Origin: H2-BAC3 sp045863035
GTDB taxonomy: Bacteria > Bacteroidota > Ignavibacteria > Ignavibacteriales > Ignavibacteriaceae
Length of the DNA: 6,217 bases
Direction of reading: 5' to 3'
Assembly (NCBI GenBank): GCA_045863035.1
Contig: BTUV01000134.1
Coordinates: forward strand, 1-6,217
Below the pieces are notes generated by a model. The model was not told where the DNA came from. It saw only the letters and a program-made list of their open reading frames with translations, and did no database searches. Positions 1 to 5,977 of the stretch are shown piece by piece (positions within the stretch are counted from its first letter, which is position 1; every line of letters begins with the position of its first letter). Both the position numbers and the translations under genes were made by a program.

Positions 1-15
1 CTTCATACTTCATAA

Positions 16-2535
16 CTATTTAACCAGCATCAGCTTTCCGGAAGTCTTTTCATCCCCCGCCCGGAGCATATATATATACGTGCCGGAGGAAAGCTCACCC
101 CCTTGCTGATTTCGGCCATCCCACTGCACCAGATAGGTCCCCGCGGTCAGTTCGCCGTTATACAGTGACCGCACCTCCCGCCCGAGCACATCATATATAA
201 TGAGCGATACATTACGAAATGCAAGTGGTGATGGTATAGTAAACCGTATTATAGTTGACGGGTTAAACGGATTCGGATAGTTTGAGGCCTCCAGACGATA
301 TGAAGTTACGATGCCTGATTTGTCCTCTCTTATATCGGTTACCAGCGTTGCCCCAGGTCCTTTGCTGTTTCCGGTTGAGTCAGCAAGATAAAGATTTACC
401 CAGTCCGGACGTGCCGCCATCCACAGATACTGATTCTTCCACTGCTCATCATCAAGCCGCAGATAATTTACGGTGCGATATTCATAGAAGCTGTAGTTAG
501 GCCCGACATGTGCAACAAGCTGATCGCCATGCTTTACAAGAAAGACACCCAGATTAACCGGTCCGGTTCCTACGTGTACTACCGCCCCAAGGGGAGCACC
601 ACCGCAATAAGTCGGGACAGTATGTATATCAGCAACAAGGAAGTCGTTTTGAAACAGTCCTTTATAGCTTTCATACTCCTCATCCCGGTAATAGAGGCGT
701 GAGTACCATCCCATAATTGAACCACCGCTTCCGGGATTGATATTATATATTACACATCTCAGCCAGTTTTCCTCCCCCGCTGTAAGCGGAATACCGTCAA
801 CCTCCTTTTGTGCTATCACAGTAAGGGAATCAGAAATAATTTTCAACGTGGCAAAGTAGCCAAAGATATATGGAAATTCAGAGAATTTGTTACCCCCTAC
901 CTCTCCGATTTTGGCTAGCCGTTTATATAATTCCGGAAAAGGTTCAAGATATATATAGGGGTACGAGCAGATACTGCCACCCGTGTAGGACTGTTTTGCA
1001 TAGAGAAGATTATCATGCCTGAGCTGTGACCAGCTTGTCAACTGCGTATTCAGCATCCTCTGCCAATAAGCAGCGGTGTTCATAAAATCAGGAAGATTGG
1101 TGTTCTCTGGTCCCCTTTTAAGTTCACGGATTCCGGCCAGCCAGTTATTATACATACTGCTTTGCCAGAAATCCTCTCCGTAAGAATCAATCAGATAACG
1201 CAGACCAGCCAGATTTAAGGAATAATTGTATGATTCAAGCTCTGGTTTTAGAAGCTGACCTGCAGCATCATTACCCAAGGCAAACATCGGGTCAAGCACC
1301 GAGGGGTAGAGGCGGCAAACCCTCCCCGGAATCCGGTCATAGACCACACTTCCCGTAACATAAGAATCAATAACAAACCTCTGACCAAACAGCATAAATG
1401 ATGAAGCGGGAATTATTGAGTCAGGAACCATTGGATTACTGTATAGTATCTGTGAGAGAATCATCTGATACGCATACTCTTTTGTTTTTAATGAGTCCTG
1501 AAATTCCTTAACTCTGTTTGTATCAAGAAATTCAGAAGCAAAGCCCAACCCTATGCTTTGTTTTAATTCAAGCAGATGCGTGTAAGTTACATTATCCTGT
1601 TCACCGACAAAAAACTTTACTTTATCCTCTATATATTCGTAATCCGGCTGAGTATTACTTAGCTGCATCAGTTCAGTGAGAAGATATGAAAGGATTACCT
1701 GTCTCTGAATGTTGTAGAGTTTAACTTCATTCATGGTATTCTGCGGCGCCATCAGATAAAGCTCAATGCGTCCAAGCCACATCATCGCCTTGAAATACTT
1801 ATCAATATCAGGGCTTCGCATGTCGGGTATATAATGTCCGCGCGGCTTAAACTGACTGAAATCAACACTTCTGCCTTCATCACTGAAAAGCATCACGCCT
1901 TTGGGCTGATATGCATTCACCCAGGCAAGCAATGAATCAACTTCGGCAGAGTTACCTGAATAATAGACGGTTGCATTAACTCCGGCAAGTTTTCGCGCAA
2001 CGGTAAGAAAAACATCAGCATCCTTCAAGTGCTTCAACATAGCCGGCTCTGTTGAATAACGGGCGCTTAGCTCCGGCATCTTTGCGTGCATCGCGGTAAG
2101 CATCGTTTTGAGCCGGGGATGCAGCGCTTCAATTTCGATATCTTTGAGTATTCTGTCATAAGATATATGGAACGCGTGAAGCAGCGCATCGGCTGATATA
2201 TATACGGGAAGGTCTTTGTGATATATTTCAAGAAAAGAGCCCCCGAAGGCCATTCTGTTCAGACGCTCACTCACCATAAAACCATGCTGCTCCAAAAGCT
2301 GCTCCTCATACTCCGTAAGACCAAGCAGCGTTCTTATACTGTCCAGAAAAAGCACTTCATCAAGATTAGCATGGATATTGGCGGAAAAAATCCCGGCGGG
2401 ATACATTTCAAGAAGCTGCTGTGCACTCAGGTTCTGATGCTGCAGAAGGAAGTTTTTATATTCCTGTACGGAAAAATTCTGCGGCTGCAATAGCTGAAAC
2501 CCCAATAAAAGAAAGAGAGTTAAAAACCGGTTCAT
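16..2535 (-). CDS. Secreted DUF3160-family protein with C-terminal type IX sorting domain
   Basis: The 839-residue product begins with a signal peptide (Met-Asn-Arg, then a Leu/Phe-rich core over residues 4-16). The body matches what I recall of DUF3160, a family without known function: YISADALLHAFH at 112-123, a DKYFKAMMWLGRIEL block at about 245-259, and a VADIHTVP...HVGTGPVNLGVFLV...VGPNYSFYEY stretch at 634-689. Residues 752-839 are a compact beta-rich module opening with NYPNPFNPST, followed by IYDVLGREV, GTYLVQWDG, GTYIYML and a final KLMLVK. That is the FlgD-like/Por sorting domain that sends proteins through the type IX secretion system, so the protein is probably exported and surface-anchored or released. 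The start is supported by AGGAG seven bases upstream of the ATG. The stop, TAG, is at 16-18. It stands alone behind its own promoter-like boxes. No catalytic motif was recognised. Family and secretion route are fairly sure; the function is unknown. Confidence 0.9.
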   Translation of the reverse strand: MNRFLTLFLLLGFQLLQPQNFSVQEYKNFLLQHQNLSAQQLLEMYPAGIFSANIHANLDEVLFLDSIRTLLGLTEYEEQLLEQHGFMVSERLNRMAFGGSFLEIYHKDLPVYISADALLHAFHISYDRILKDIEIEALHPRLKTMLTAMHAKMPELSARYSTEPAMLKHLKDADVFLTVARKLAGVNATVYYSGNSAEVDSLLAWVNAYQPKGVMLFSDEGRSVDFSQFKPRGHYIPDMRSPDIDKYFKAMMWLGRIELYLMAPQNTMNEVKLYNIQRQVILSYLLTELMQLSNTQPDYEYIEDKVKFFVGEQDNVTYTHLLELKQSIGLGFASEFLDTNRVKEFQDSLKTKEYAYQMILSQILYSNPMVPDSIIPASSFMLFGQRFVIDSYVTGSVVYDRIPGRVCRLYPSVLDPMFALGNDAAGQLLKPELESYNYSLNLAGLRYLIDSYGEDFWQSSMYNNWLAGIRELKRGPENTNLPDFMNTAAYWQRMLNTQLTSWSQLRHDNLLYAKQSYTGGSICSYPYIYLEPFPELYKRLAKIGEVGGNKFSEFPYIFGYFATLKIISDSLTVIAQKEVDGIPLTAGEENWLRCVIYNINPGSGGSIMGWYSRLYYRDEEYESYKGLFQNDFLVADIHTVPTYCGGAPLGAVVHVGTGPVNLGVFLVKHGDQLVAHVGPNYSFYEYRTVNYLRLDDEQWKNQYLWMAARPDWVNLYLADSTGNSKGPGATLVTDIREDKSGIVTSYRLEASNYPNPFNPSTIIRFTIPSPLAFRNVSLIIYDVLGREVRSLYNGELTAGTYLVQWDGRNQQGGELSSGTYIYMLRAGDEKTSGKLMLVK

Positions 2536-2542
2536 GGCTGAA

Positions 2543-2547
2543 CTCCT
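2543..2547 (-). promoter_or_regulatory. Shine-Dalgarno site of the DUF3160 gene
   Basis: The minus strand reads AGGAG seven bases before the ATG at 2533-2535. It is the clearest ribosome binding site in the window and fixes the start immediately before the signal peptide. The ferredoxin-like gene and hemH show no comparable site. Confidence 0.75.
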
Positions 2548-2566
2548 GTGTGAGAAATTTAGACTT

Positions 2567-2598
2567 TAAAATTACCCAAAAATTCAACCTAATTCAAA
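2567..2598 (-). promoter_or_regulatory. Candidate Bacteroidota-type promoter of the DUF3160 gene
   Basis: On the minus strand a TTTG box (2595-2598) is followed after 20 bases by TAATTTTA (2567-2574). This matches five of the six fixed positions of the Bacteroidota -7 consensus TAnnTTTG, with a -33-like TTTG. A transcript starting just downstream would have a leader of roughly 25 bases that includes the Shine-Dalgarno site. The region is AT-rich, so chance matches are likely. Confidence 0.35.
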
Positions 2599-2605
2599 TC
2601 AATTA

Positions 2606-2733
2606 GTGCTGGGTGCTTNNNNNNNNNNNNNNNNNNNNNNNNNNNNNNNNNNNNNNNNNNNNNNNNNNNNNNNNNNNNNNNNNNNNNNNNNNNNNNNNNN
2701 NNNNNNNNNNNNNNNNNNTGGTGCTTGGTGCTT
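2606..2733. repeat. Heptamer tandem repeat (TGGTGCT) flanking the assembly gap
   Basis: Left of the N run the plus strand reads GTGCTGGGTGCTT (2606-2618). Right of it are two perfect copies of TGGTGCT followed by TCG (2719-2735). The same seven-base word on both sides suggests one tandem array interrupted by the gap, so the true copy number cannot be known here. It resembles in style the short tandemly repeated heptamers described in cyanobacteria; relationship is not claimed. Confidence 0.6.
2619..2718. other. Assembly gap of 100 N
   Basis: Exactly 100 undetermined bases lie between the ferredoxin-like gene and the DUF3160 gene. The size is a common placeholder for unknown length, and the gap sits inside a short tandem repeat, a likely cause of the break. 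A small gene or longer array could be hidden here. Confidence 0.97.
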
Positions 2734-2830
2734 CGTCCGTGAAATTCGTGTTCCTAATTCGTGTAATTCGTGTTAAATTTTAATCAGTGAAATCAGCGCA
2801 ATCCGTTTAATCCGTGATCAAAATCGGTGA
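2734..2830. repeat. Degenerate 9-bp tandem repeat array (minus-strand consensus nnnCGrATT)
   Basis: Read on the minus strand from 2830 to 2734, nine 9-base units occur: TCACCGATT, TCACGGATT, AAACGGATT, GCGCTGATT, TCACTGATT, ACACGAATT three times, and a decayed TCACGGACG. Units are adjacent or separated by spacers of 4 (2818-2821), 8 (2774-2781) and 4 (2752-2755) bases. The first unit lies in the last codons of the ferredoxin-like gene, and its stop codon falls in the first spacer. Strings like this, built from CACGAATT and ACGGATT words, are ones I recall from intergenic regions of many Bacteroidota and other draft genomes. Their origin is not known to me. Confidence 0.75.
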
Positions 2831-3645
2831 TCAAGAGCAGAGCCGTCAACTCCAACTACCACTACATCAAGCGGAATATCCTCTCCCGAATAGTCTATCG
2901 CGGTCTTTGCCAGTCTTACTAAGCCCGAACAACAGGGCACTTCCATCACTGCAACAGTAATTGAGCGAATTCCGGCTGTCGTAATCATCTGTATCAGCTT
3001 ATCCAGATAAACCTGCTGGTTACTATCCAATTTTGAGCACGCGATTGCCAGTGACTTCCCCTTCAGAAAGTTTTTATGGAAATCAGGATAGGCAAACGGA
3101 ACGCAGTCAGCTGCAAGCAGGAGATCAGCTCCGTGGTACTGAGGCGCTGTAGGTGAAATCAGGTGAAGCTGAACCGGCCAGTGAGTAAGGTGTGTCTCCC
3201 GGCTGCCCGATTCATCAACCGGATGGCTCTCAGGGGTAAAAACAGGATGTGAACTGCATCCTTGGTGTTTCTGAACCTCATGTTCCAAATCTTCAAATTC
3301 TACTTCAATACCTTCTTCTCTCAGAAACTTTGTTGCCTGAAGAAACAGCTCTTTTTCATCGTGCTCTATCAGATGGGTCAGATGTGCCTTGATGGTGTTT
3401 TCCCCGGCCCGCATCATCTTTTGCATTACTTTTATTTCGTCATAAGGTTCGGCTTCGCGCGTTTCAATGGTAATGGCGTCCTGCGGACACTCCCTGATGC
3501 AGGCACCAAATCCGTCGCAATACTTATCGCTGATCAGACGCGCCTTCCCGTCAATTATTTGCAATGCTCCCTCAGCGCAGGCAGGCACACAAATTCCGCA
3601 CCCGTCGCATTTTTCTTCGTCAATGGTAATTATTTCTCTGAACAT
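2818..3645 (-). CDS. 4Fe-4S ferredoxin-type iron-sulfur protein
   Basis: The 275-residue soluble protein begins with a ferredoxin module. A complete C13-x2-C16-x2-C19-x3-C23 motif binds one [4Fe-4S] cluster. A second motif has C43, C49 and C53 but phenylalanine (F46) where the second cysteine belongs, so that cluster is three-cysteine, differently ligated or absent. Residues 66-130 are mostly charged helix ending in GC130SSHP. The rest (about 155-270) carries WPVQLHLISP, GADLLLAADC181VPFAY, LAIAC203SKLD and MEVPC238C239SGLV, conserved blocks in a widespread family usually annotated only as 4Fe-4S dicluster or ferredoxin protein. The extra cysteines could bind another metal centre. No membrane segment or signal peptide is seen, so it is probably a cytoplasmic electron carrier; its partner is unknown. 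No Shine-Dalgarno site precedes the ATG, where the leader is AT-rich. The C-terminal DHRF comes from repeat DNA. Confidence 0.88.
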   Translation of the reverse strand: MFREIITIDEEKCDGCGICVPACAEGALQIIDGKARLISDKYCDGFGACIRECPQDAITIETREAEPYDEIKVMQKMMRAGENTIKAHLTHLIEHDEKELFLQATKFLREEGIEVEFEDLEHEVQKHQGCSSHPVFTPESHPVDESGSRETHLTHWPVQLHLISPTAPQYHGADLLLAADCVPFAYPDFHKNFLKGKSLAIACSKLDSNQQVYLDKLIQMITTAGIRSITVAVMEVPCCSGLVRLAKTAIDYSGEDIPLDVVVVGVDGSALDHRF

Positions 3646-3679
3646 GGTATTTTTATTAAACGGATAAAATTATCTGATT

Positions 3680-3710
3680 CAAATTACGGGGAAAATGTAT
3701 ATTTTTCAAA
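3680..3710 (-). promoter_or_regulatory. Candidate promoter of the iron-sulfur protein gene
   Basis: The minus strand has TTTG (3707-3710), a 20-base spacer and TAATTTG (3680-3686), 34 bases before the ATG at 3645. This is the same TTTG-N20-TAATTT arrangement as in front of the DUF3160 gene, though the second box is one base short of the TAnnTTTG consensus. A promoter is expected here because the 218-base spacer separates this gene from the cluster upstream. Confidence 0.3.
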
Positions 3711-3737
3711 CCATATTTATGTTTTCGACCTGACCTT

Positions 3738-3759
3738 TGTAAACCCGTTTTGGTTTACA
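3738..3759. repeat. Perfect 8-bp inverted repeat, possible operator
   Basis: TGTAAACC (3738-3745) and GGTTTACA (3752-3759) are exact inverted copies around a six-base centre. There is no run of T after it on the minus strand, which argues against an intrinsic terminator for the hemH cluster. It lies about 28 bases upstream of the candidate -33 box of the iron-sulfur protein gene, a position where an activator could bind. The binding factor is unknown. Confidence 0.4.
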
Positions 3760-3785
3760 TTCAGAACCTTGGACGAACTTCCGCG

Positions 3786-3805
3786 AATAACAAAAGAAAG
3801 TTATT
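3786..3805. repeat. Small AT-rich inverted repeat downstream of the SecA-like gene
   Basis: AATAAC (3786-3791) and GTTATT (3800-3805) pair around an eight-base purine-rich loop. An outer GCGAAT / ATTCGC pair (3783-3788 and 3815-3820) shares the left arm and offers an alternative fold. It lies about 58 bases past the stop of the SecA-like gene and could help end the cluster transcript, but the stem is weak and no T tract follows. Confidence 0.2.
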
Positions 3806-3863
3806 GTGCAATTCATTCGCCACATCCGGGTTATACAATTTTTTAATCAGGATCAAGTTAACG

Positions 3864-4514
3864 CTATTTTGCAGAAATGTTAATCCGGAACCACTCCGCC
3901 TCTGAGCCGGCCGGAAGATCTGAAACTATTCTCTCCTGCAGTTTTTCCTGCGCCTTGCGGATTGAGCTGCTGACCAATGGATGAGAAACCGGTTCCCCTT
4001 TTACCATTCCCATCTGTGTCATCAGGTTGCTCAGACGTTCACCTCCAAAAACTTTAAGCAGTTCATCTTCAAAACTCTGATAAAATGTTACAACTGATTT
4101 CCGCTTCATTGCCCGTGTAAGCGCAAGCACCAGATCATCGGTTTCAGCTTTTGGATGATGCCCTGCTACAATTACTGCAACTTCTCCTTCTTTTTCTTCA
4201 CTCAAACCTCCGCTCATTCCCTTGAGCACCTCCGAGGGGAGAAGAAGCACCCGCACGGTCTGGTTTCCCGCCGCGTTAACTGTCTCATAACGCTGATGCA
4301 GTGAATCAAAATAACGGTATGCCACTCCCTGCTCATCCATTTCGCTCCGCAGCGCGGTTAACTGGTCATGAAAAAACGCGATCACCATCACCGCGTCGTA
4401 TATATGCGCCGCGGCTAAGATGTCGGTGGTCATTGCCTCAATCTTTTCTTCGCCGGTCATATATACTTTATCCTGGCTGTCAGAGGGGGCGTTCTTATTC
4501 TTGAAAGAAAACAT
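3864..4514 (-). CDS. Stand-alone degenerate SecA nucleotide-binding-fold-2-like protein
   Basis: The 216-residue protein aligns by eye with the second ATPase fold of SecA over most of its length. VYMTGEEKIEAM (17-28) corresponds to SecA IYRTMEGKFKAV. VMVIAFFHDQLTALRSEM (42-59) fits the PVLVGTVAVETSELISKLL strand-helix. VAVIVAGHHPKAETDDL (112-128) fits LAVVGTERHESRRIDNQL. FYQSFEDELLKVFGGER (144-160) is nearly the SecA FYLSMEDELMRRFGAER, followed by MGM, VSHPLVSSSIRKAQEKLQ. It lacks NBD1 with its Walker A motif, the preprotein-binding domain and the rest of the scaffold. The TNMAGRGTDI and RGRSGRQGD helicase motifs are replaced by LLPSEVLKG and LTRAMKRKS, so ATP hydrolysis is not expected. It probably acts by binding a partner; a link to Sec export is speculative. 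An upstream ATG at 4553 would overlap the thioesterase by 26 bases; 4514 is preferred because it begins MFSFKNK and follows an AAGGA site. Confidence 0.75.
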   Translation of the reverse strand: MFSFKNKNAPSDSQDKVYMTGEEKIEAMTTDILAAAHIYDAVMVIAFFHDQLTALRSEMDEQGVAYRYFDSLHQRYETVNAAGNQTVRVLLLPSEVLKGMSGGLSEEKEGEVAVIVAGHHPKAETDDLVLALTRAMKRKSVVTFYQSFEDELLKVFGGERLSNLMTQMGMVKGEPVSHPLVSSSIRKAQEKLQERIVSDLPAGSEAEWFRINISAK

Positions 4515-4524
4515 CTGTCGGGAG

Positions 4525-4529
4525 TCCTT
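4525..4529 (-). promoter_or_regulatory. Shine-Dalgarno site favouring the inner start of the SecA-like gene
   Basis: The minus strand reads AAGGA ten bases before the ATG at 4512-4514. Its AA is part of the thioesterase stop codon TAA (4528-4530), giving a compact stop/ribosome-site junction suited to translational coupling. The alternative ATG at 4553 lies inside the thioesterase and has a poorer site upstream. Confidence 0.5.
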
Positions 4530-4938
4530 AAATTGAGTATCGTTCAACAACATCGTCCGGAATTCTGACCGGTCTGCCGTTTTTTGTGTTAATCAGCGTA
4601 TAAATAAAATAACCCTCCGCGGCAGATTTTCCGGTTTTTTTCAGAACAATCTTAAAGGCAACTTTTGCCTGCGCGCCGCCGGCTTCCGCCACTTTTGTCC
4701 TGACGGCAATTTCATCCCCCAGCTTCATTTCACGTTTGTATTCGATATGTGTTACCGATATATACCAGTTCAGCCCCTTTTCATGAAACTCCCCCATGGA
4801 CATTTTGTAATGAGTGTGCATCTGATCATAGCGCGCGGCAATGATGTAGTCCATATATTTCGAGCTGTGGACGTGGTTGTTCATATCAATATCATCCGGG
4901 CGGATAATGATGTCAGTTTCAAATTCGGAGAATGGCAT
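4528..4938 (-). CDS. Single hot-dog acyl-CoA thioesterase (4HBT/YbgC/FadM-like)
   Basis: The 136-residue protein has the length of a one-domain hot-dog thioesterase, which hydrolyses acyl-CoA or acyl-ACP thioesters in the cytoplasm, normally as a dimer or tetramer. The signature is R13-P-D-D16-I-D18-M-N-N-H22-V-H-S-S-K-Y28, with AARYD after it. It corresponds to the D-x-D-x-x-(N/G)-H-V-x-x-x-x-Y segment, in which the aspartate (D18 here) is catalytic in 4-hydroxybenzoyl-CoA thioesterases. WYISVTHIEYKREMKLGDEIAVRT (58-81) is the typical edge-strand-turn block, and KVAFKIV and AEGYFIYTLIN are the following strands. Substrate length cannot be told. It starts seven bases after hemH, with AGGA (4944-4947) five bases before its ATG and overlapping the hemH stop codon, which supports the start and coupling to hemH. 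No functional tie with heme synthesis is evident. Confidence 0.88.
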   Translation of the reverse strand: MPFSEFETDIIIRPDDIDMNNHVHSSKYMDYIIAARYDQMHTHYKMSMGEFHEKGLNWYISVTHIEYKREMKLGDEIAVRTKVAEAGGAQAKVAFKIVLKKTGKSAAEGYFIYTLINTKNGRPVRIPDDVVERYSI

Positions 4939-4943
4939 ATATA

Positions 4944-4947
4944 TCCT
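4944..4947 (-). promoter_or_regulatory. Ribosome binding site of the thioesterase, overlapping the hemH stop
   Basis: The minus strand reads TAGGATATATATG: the hemH stop TAG runs into AGGA, five bases before the thioesterase ATG. The overlap implies that ribosomes ending on hemH could restart on the thioesterase. Confidence 0.55.
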
Positions 4948-5977
4948 ATTGCTTTAAGACAAGATTTTTAAGCGTCTGAATCCAGAGAGGGTTGTCGTTT
5001 AAGCTCTCAACAAGTTGCACCTTCTGACCGCCGTGTTCTTTAATGAGTTCATCATATTCATAACCGATTTCAATAAGCGTTTCAAGGCAATCAGCAACAA
5101 AAGCCGGACTAAACACCAGCAGTTTTTTCGCTCCCTTCTTTGCCTGCTCAATCACCACTTTGTCCGCGAAGGGTTCAAGCCAGTCCTTATCCAACCGCGA
5201 CTGAAAGCAGACGGTATATTTCTCGCTTGGAATACCAATCCCCCCGGCAATCATCCACGCTGTTGCATAACACACTGCTTTATAGCAATACTTATTTTCT
5301 TCTGTTATTTCATTTTCGCAGTTGTGGTCATCACAGGGCTTTCCGTCTGTATATACTTTATCCACCTGGCGGATAGGAAGCCCATGAAAGCTGAAAAGGA
5401 CATGGTCATAATCGTTATGATTATATTTTTTACCGATTTCAATAAAGGCATTAATATAACCCGGATCATCAAAATACTGACTTATAAACCGGACCTCAGG
5501 AATTACCCACCAGCGGCTGATAATCTGCATCGCCTTCTCAAGCGCCGACCCGGTGCTGGCAGAGGCATACTGCGGAAAAAGCGGTACGATAATAATCTTT
5601 TTATAATTTGCCTTATTCATTCGCTGCAGGACCTCCTCCAAAGAAGGATTCTGGTAACGCATGGCAATCTCAACCCCGAAGTCATCCCCCAGCTCCTTTT
5701 TCAGGAGGTCGCGCACACTGTTACCATAAAGCAGAATCGGTGAACCCTCTTTAGTCCAGAGCTTCTGATACACATGAGAGGAATTTTTAACCCGGAAAGG
5801 GACAATAATCAGATTAACAAGAATCTTTCTCAGCAACCAGGGGATATCAATCACCCTTGGGTCATTAAGGAATTCCGTCAGATAGCGATAAACATCGAAA
5901 ATGCGCGGTGTGTCAGGCGTTCCGAGCTGTATGAGCAAAACACCTGTCTGTGGACTTTTAGCCAAAAATAACTCCAT
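4946..5977 (-). CDS. hemH: Ferrochelatase (protoporphyrin ferrochelatase)
   Basis: The 343-residue product inserts Fe(II) into protoporphyrin IX, the last step of protoheme synthesis by the classical pathway. Diagnostic blocks run in family order: GVLLIQLGTPDTP (12-24), YLTEFLNDPRVIDIPWLLR (32-50), GSP (78-80), the AMRYQNPSLEE segment, VPLFPQYASASTGS (131-144), LFSFHGLP with the metal-site H198, CFQSRLDKDWLEP (257-269) and PAFVADCLETLIEI with E299. The length is full and there is no membrane segment, so it acts in the cytoplasm or at the inner membrane face. Between the HGLP block and CFQSR is an insert with four cysteines (C215, C220, C231, C235). This recalls ferrochelatases that hold a [2Fe-2S] cluster in an internal segment; cluster binding here is inferred. 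It leads a three-gene cluster. No clear Shine-Dalgarno site precedes its ATG, and no convincing promoter was found before it. The identification is secure. Confidence 0.97.
   Translation of the reverse strand: MELFLAKSPQTGVLLIQLGTPDTPRIFDVYRYLTEFLNDPRVIDIPWLLRKILVNLIIVPFRVKNSSHVYQKLWTKEGSPILLYGNSVRDLLKKELGDDFGVEIAMRYQNPSLEEVLQRMNKANYKKIIIVPLFPQYASASTGSALEKAMQIISRWWVIPEVRFISQYFDDPGYINAFIEIGKKYNHNDYDHVLFSFHGLPIRQVDKVYTDGKPCDDHNCENEITEENKYCYKAVCYATAWMIAGGIGIPSEKYTVCFQSRLDKDWLEPFADKVVIEQAKKGAKKLLVFSPAFVADCLETLIEIGYEYDELIKEHGGQKVQLVESLNDNPLWIQTLKNLVLKQ

Noticed and set aside
2734..2830. CRISPR array
   Set aside because: Units are only 9 bases and mostly contiguous, with no unique spacers of constant length.
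3738..3759. Intrinsic terminator of the hemH cluster
   Set aside because: The stem is good but no T-rich tract follows on the minus strand, and it lies more than 100 bases past the last stop codon.
3262..3846. A 194-codon open frame on the plus strand, partly over the spacer between the SecA-like and iron-sulfur genes
   Set aside because: Most of it is antisense to the iron-sulfur protein, whose cysteine motifs are unmistakable. The plus-strand translation has no recognisable domain and no ribosome site was seen.
4515..4553. An extra 13-residue N terminus for the SecA-like protein from the ATG at 4553
   Set aside because: It would overlap the thioesterase by 26 bases, has a weaker ribosome site, and adds residues with no SecA counterpart; the ATG at 4514 is better supported.
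5015..5743. A 242-codon plus-strand open frame opposite hemH
   Set aside because: It is fully antisense to a clear ferrochelatase, and its translation is a hydrophobic, motif-free string typical of a shadow frame.
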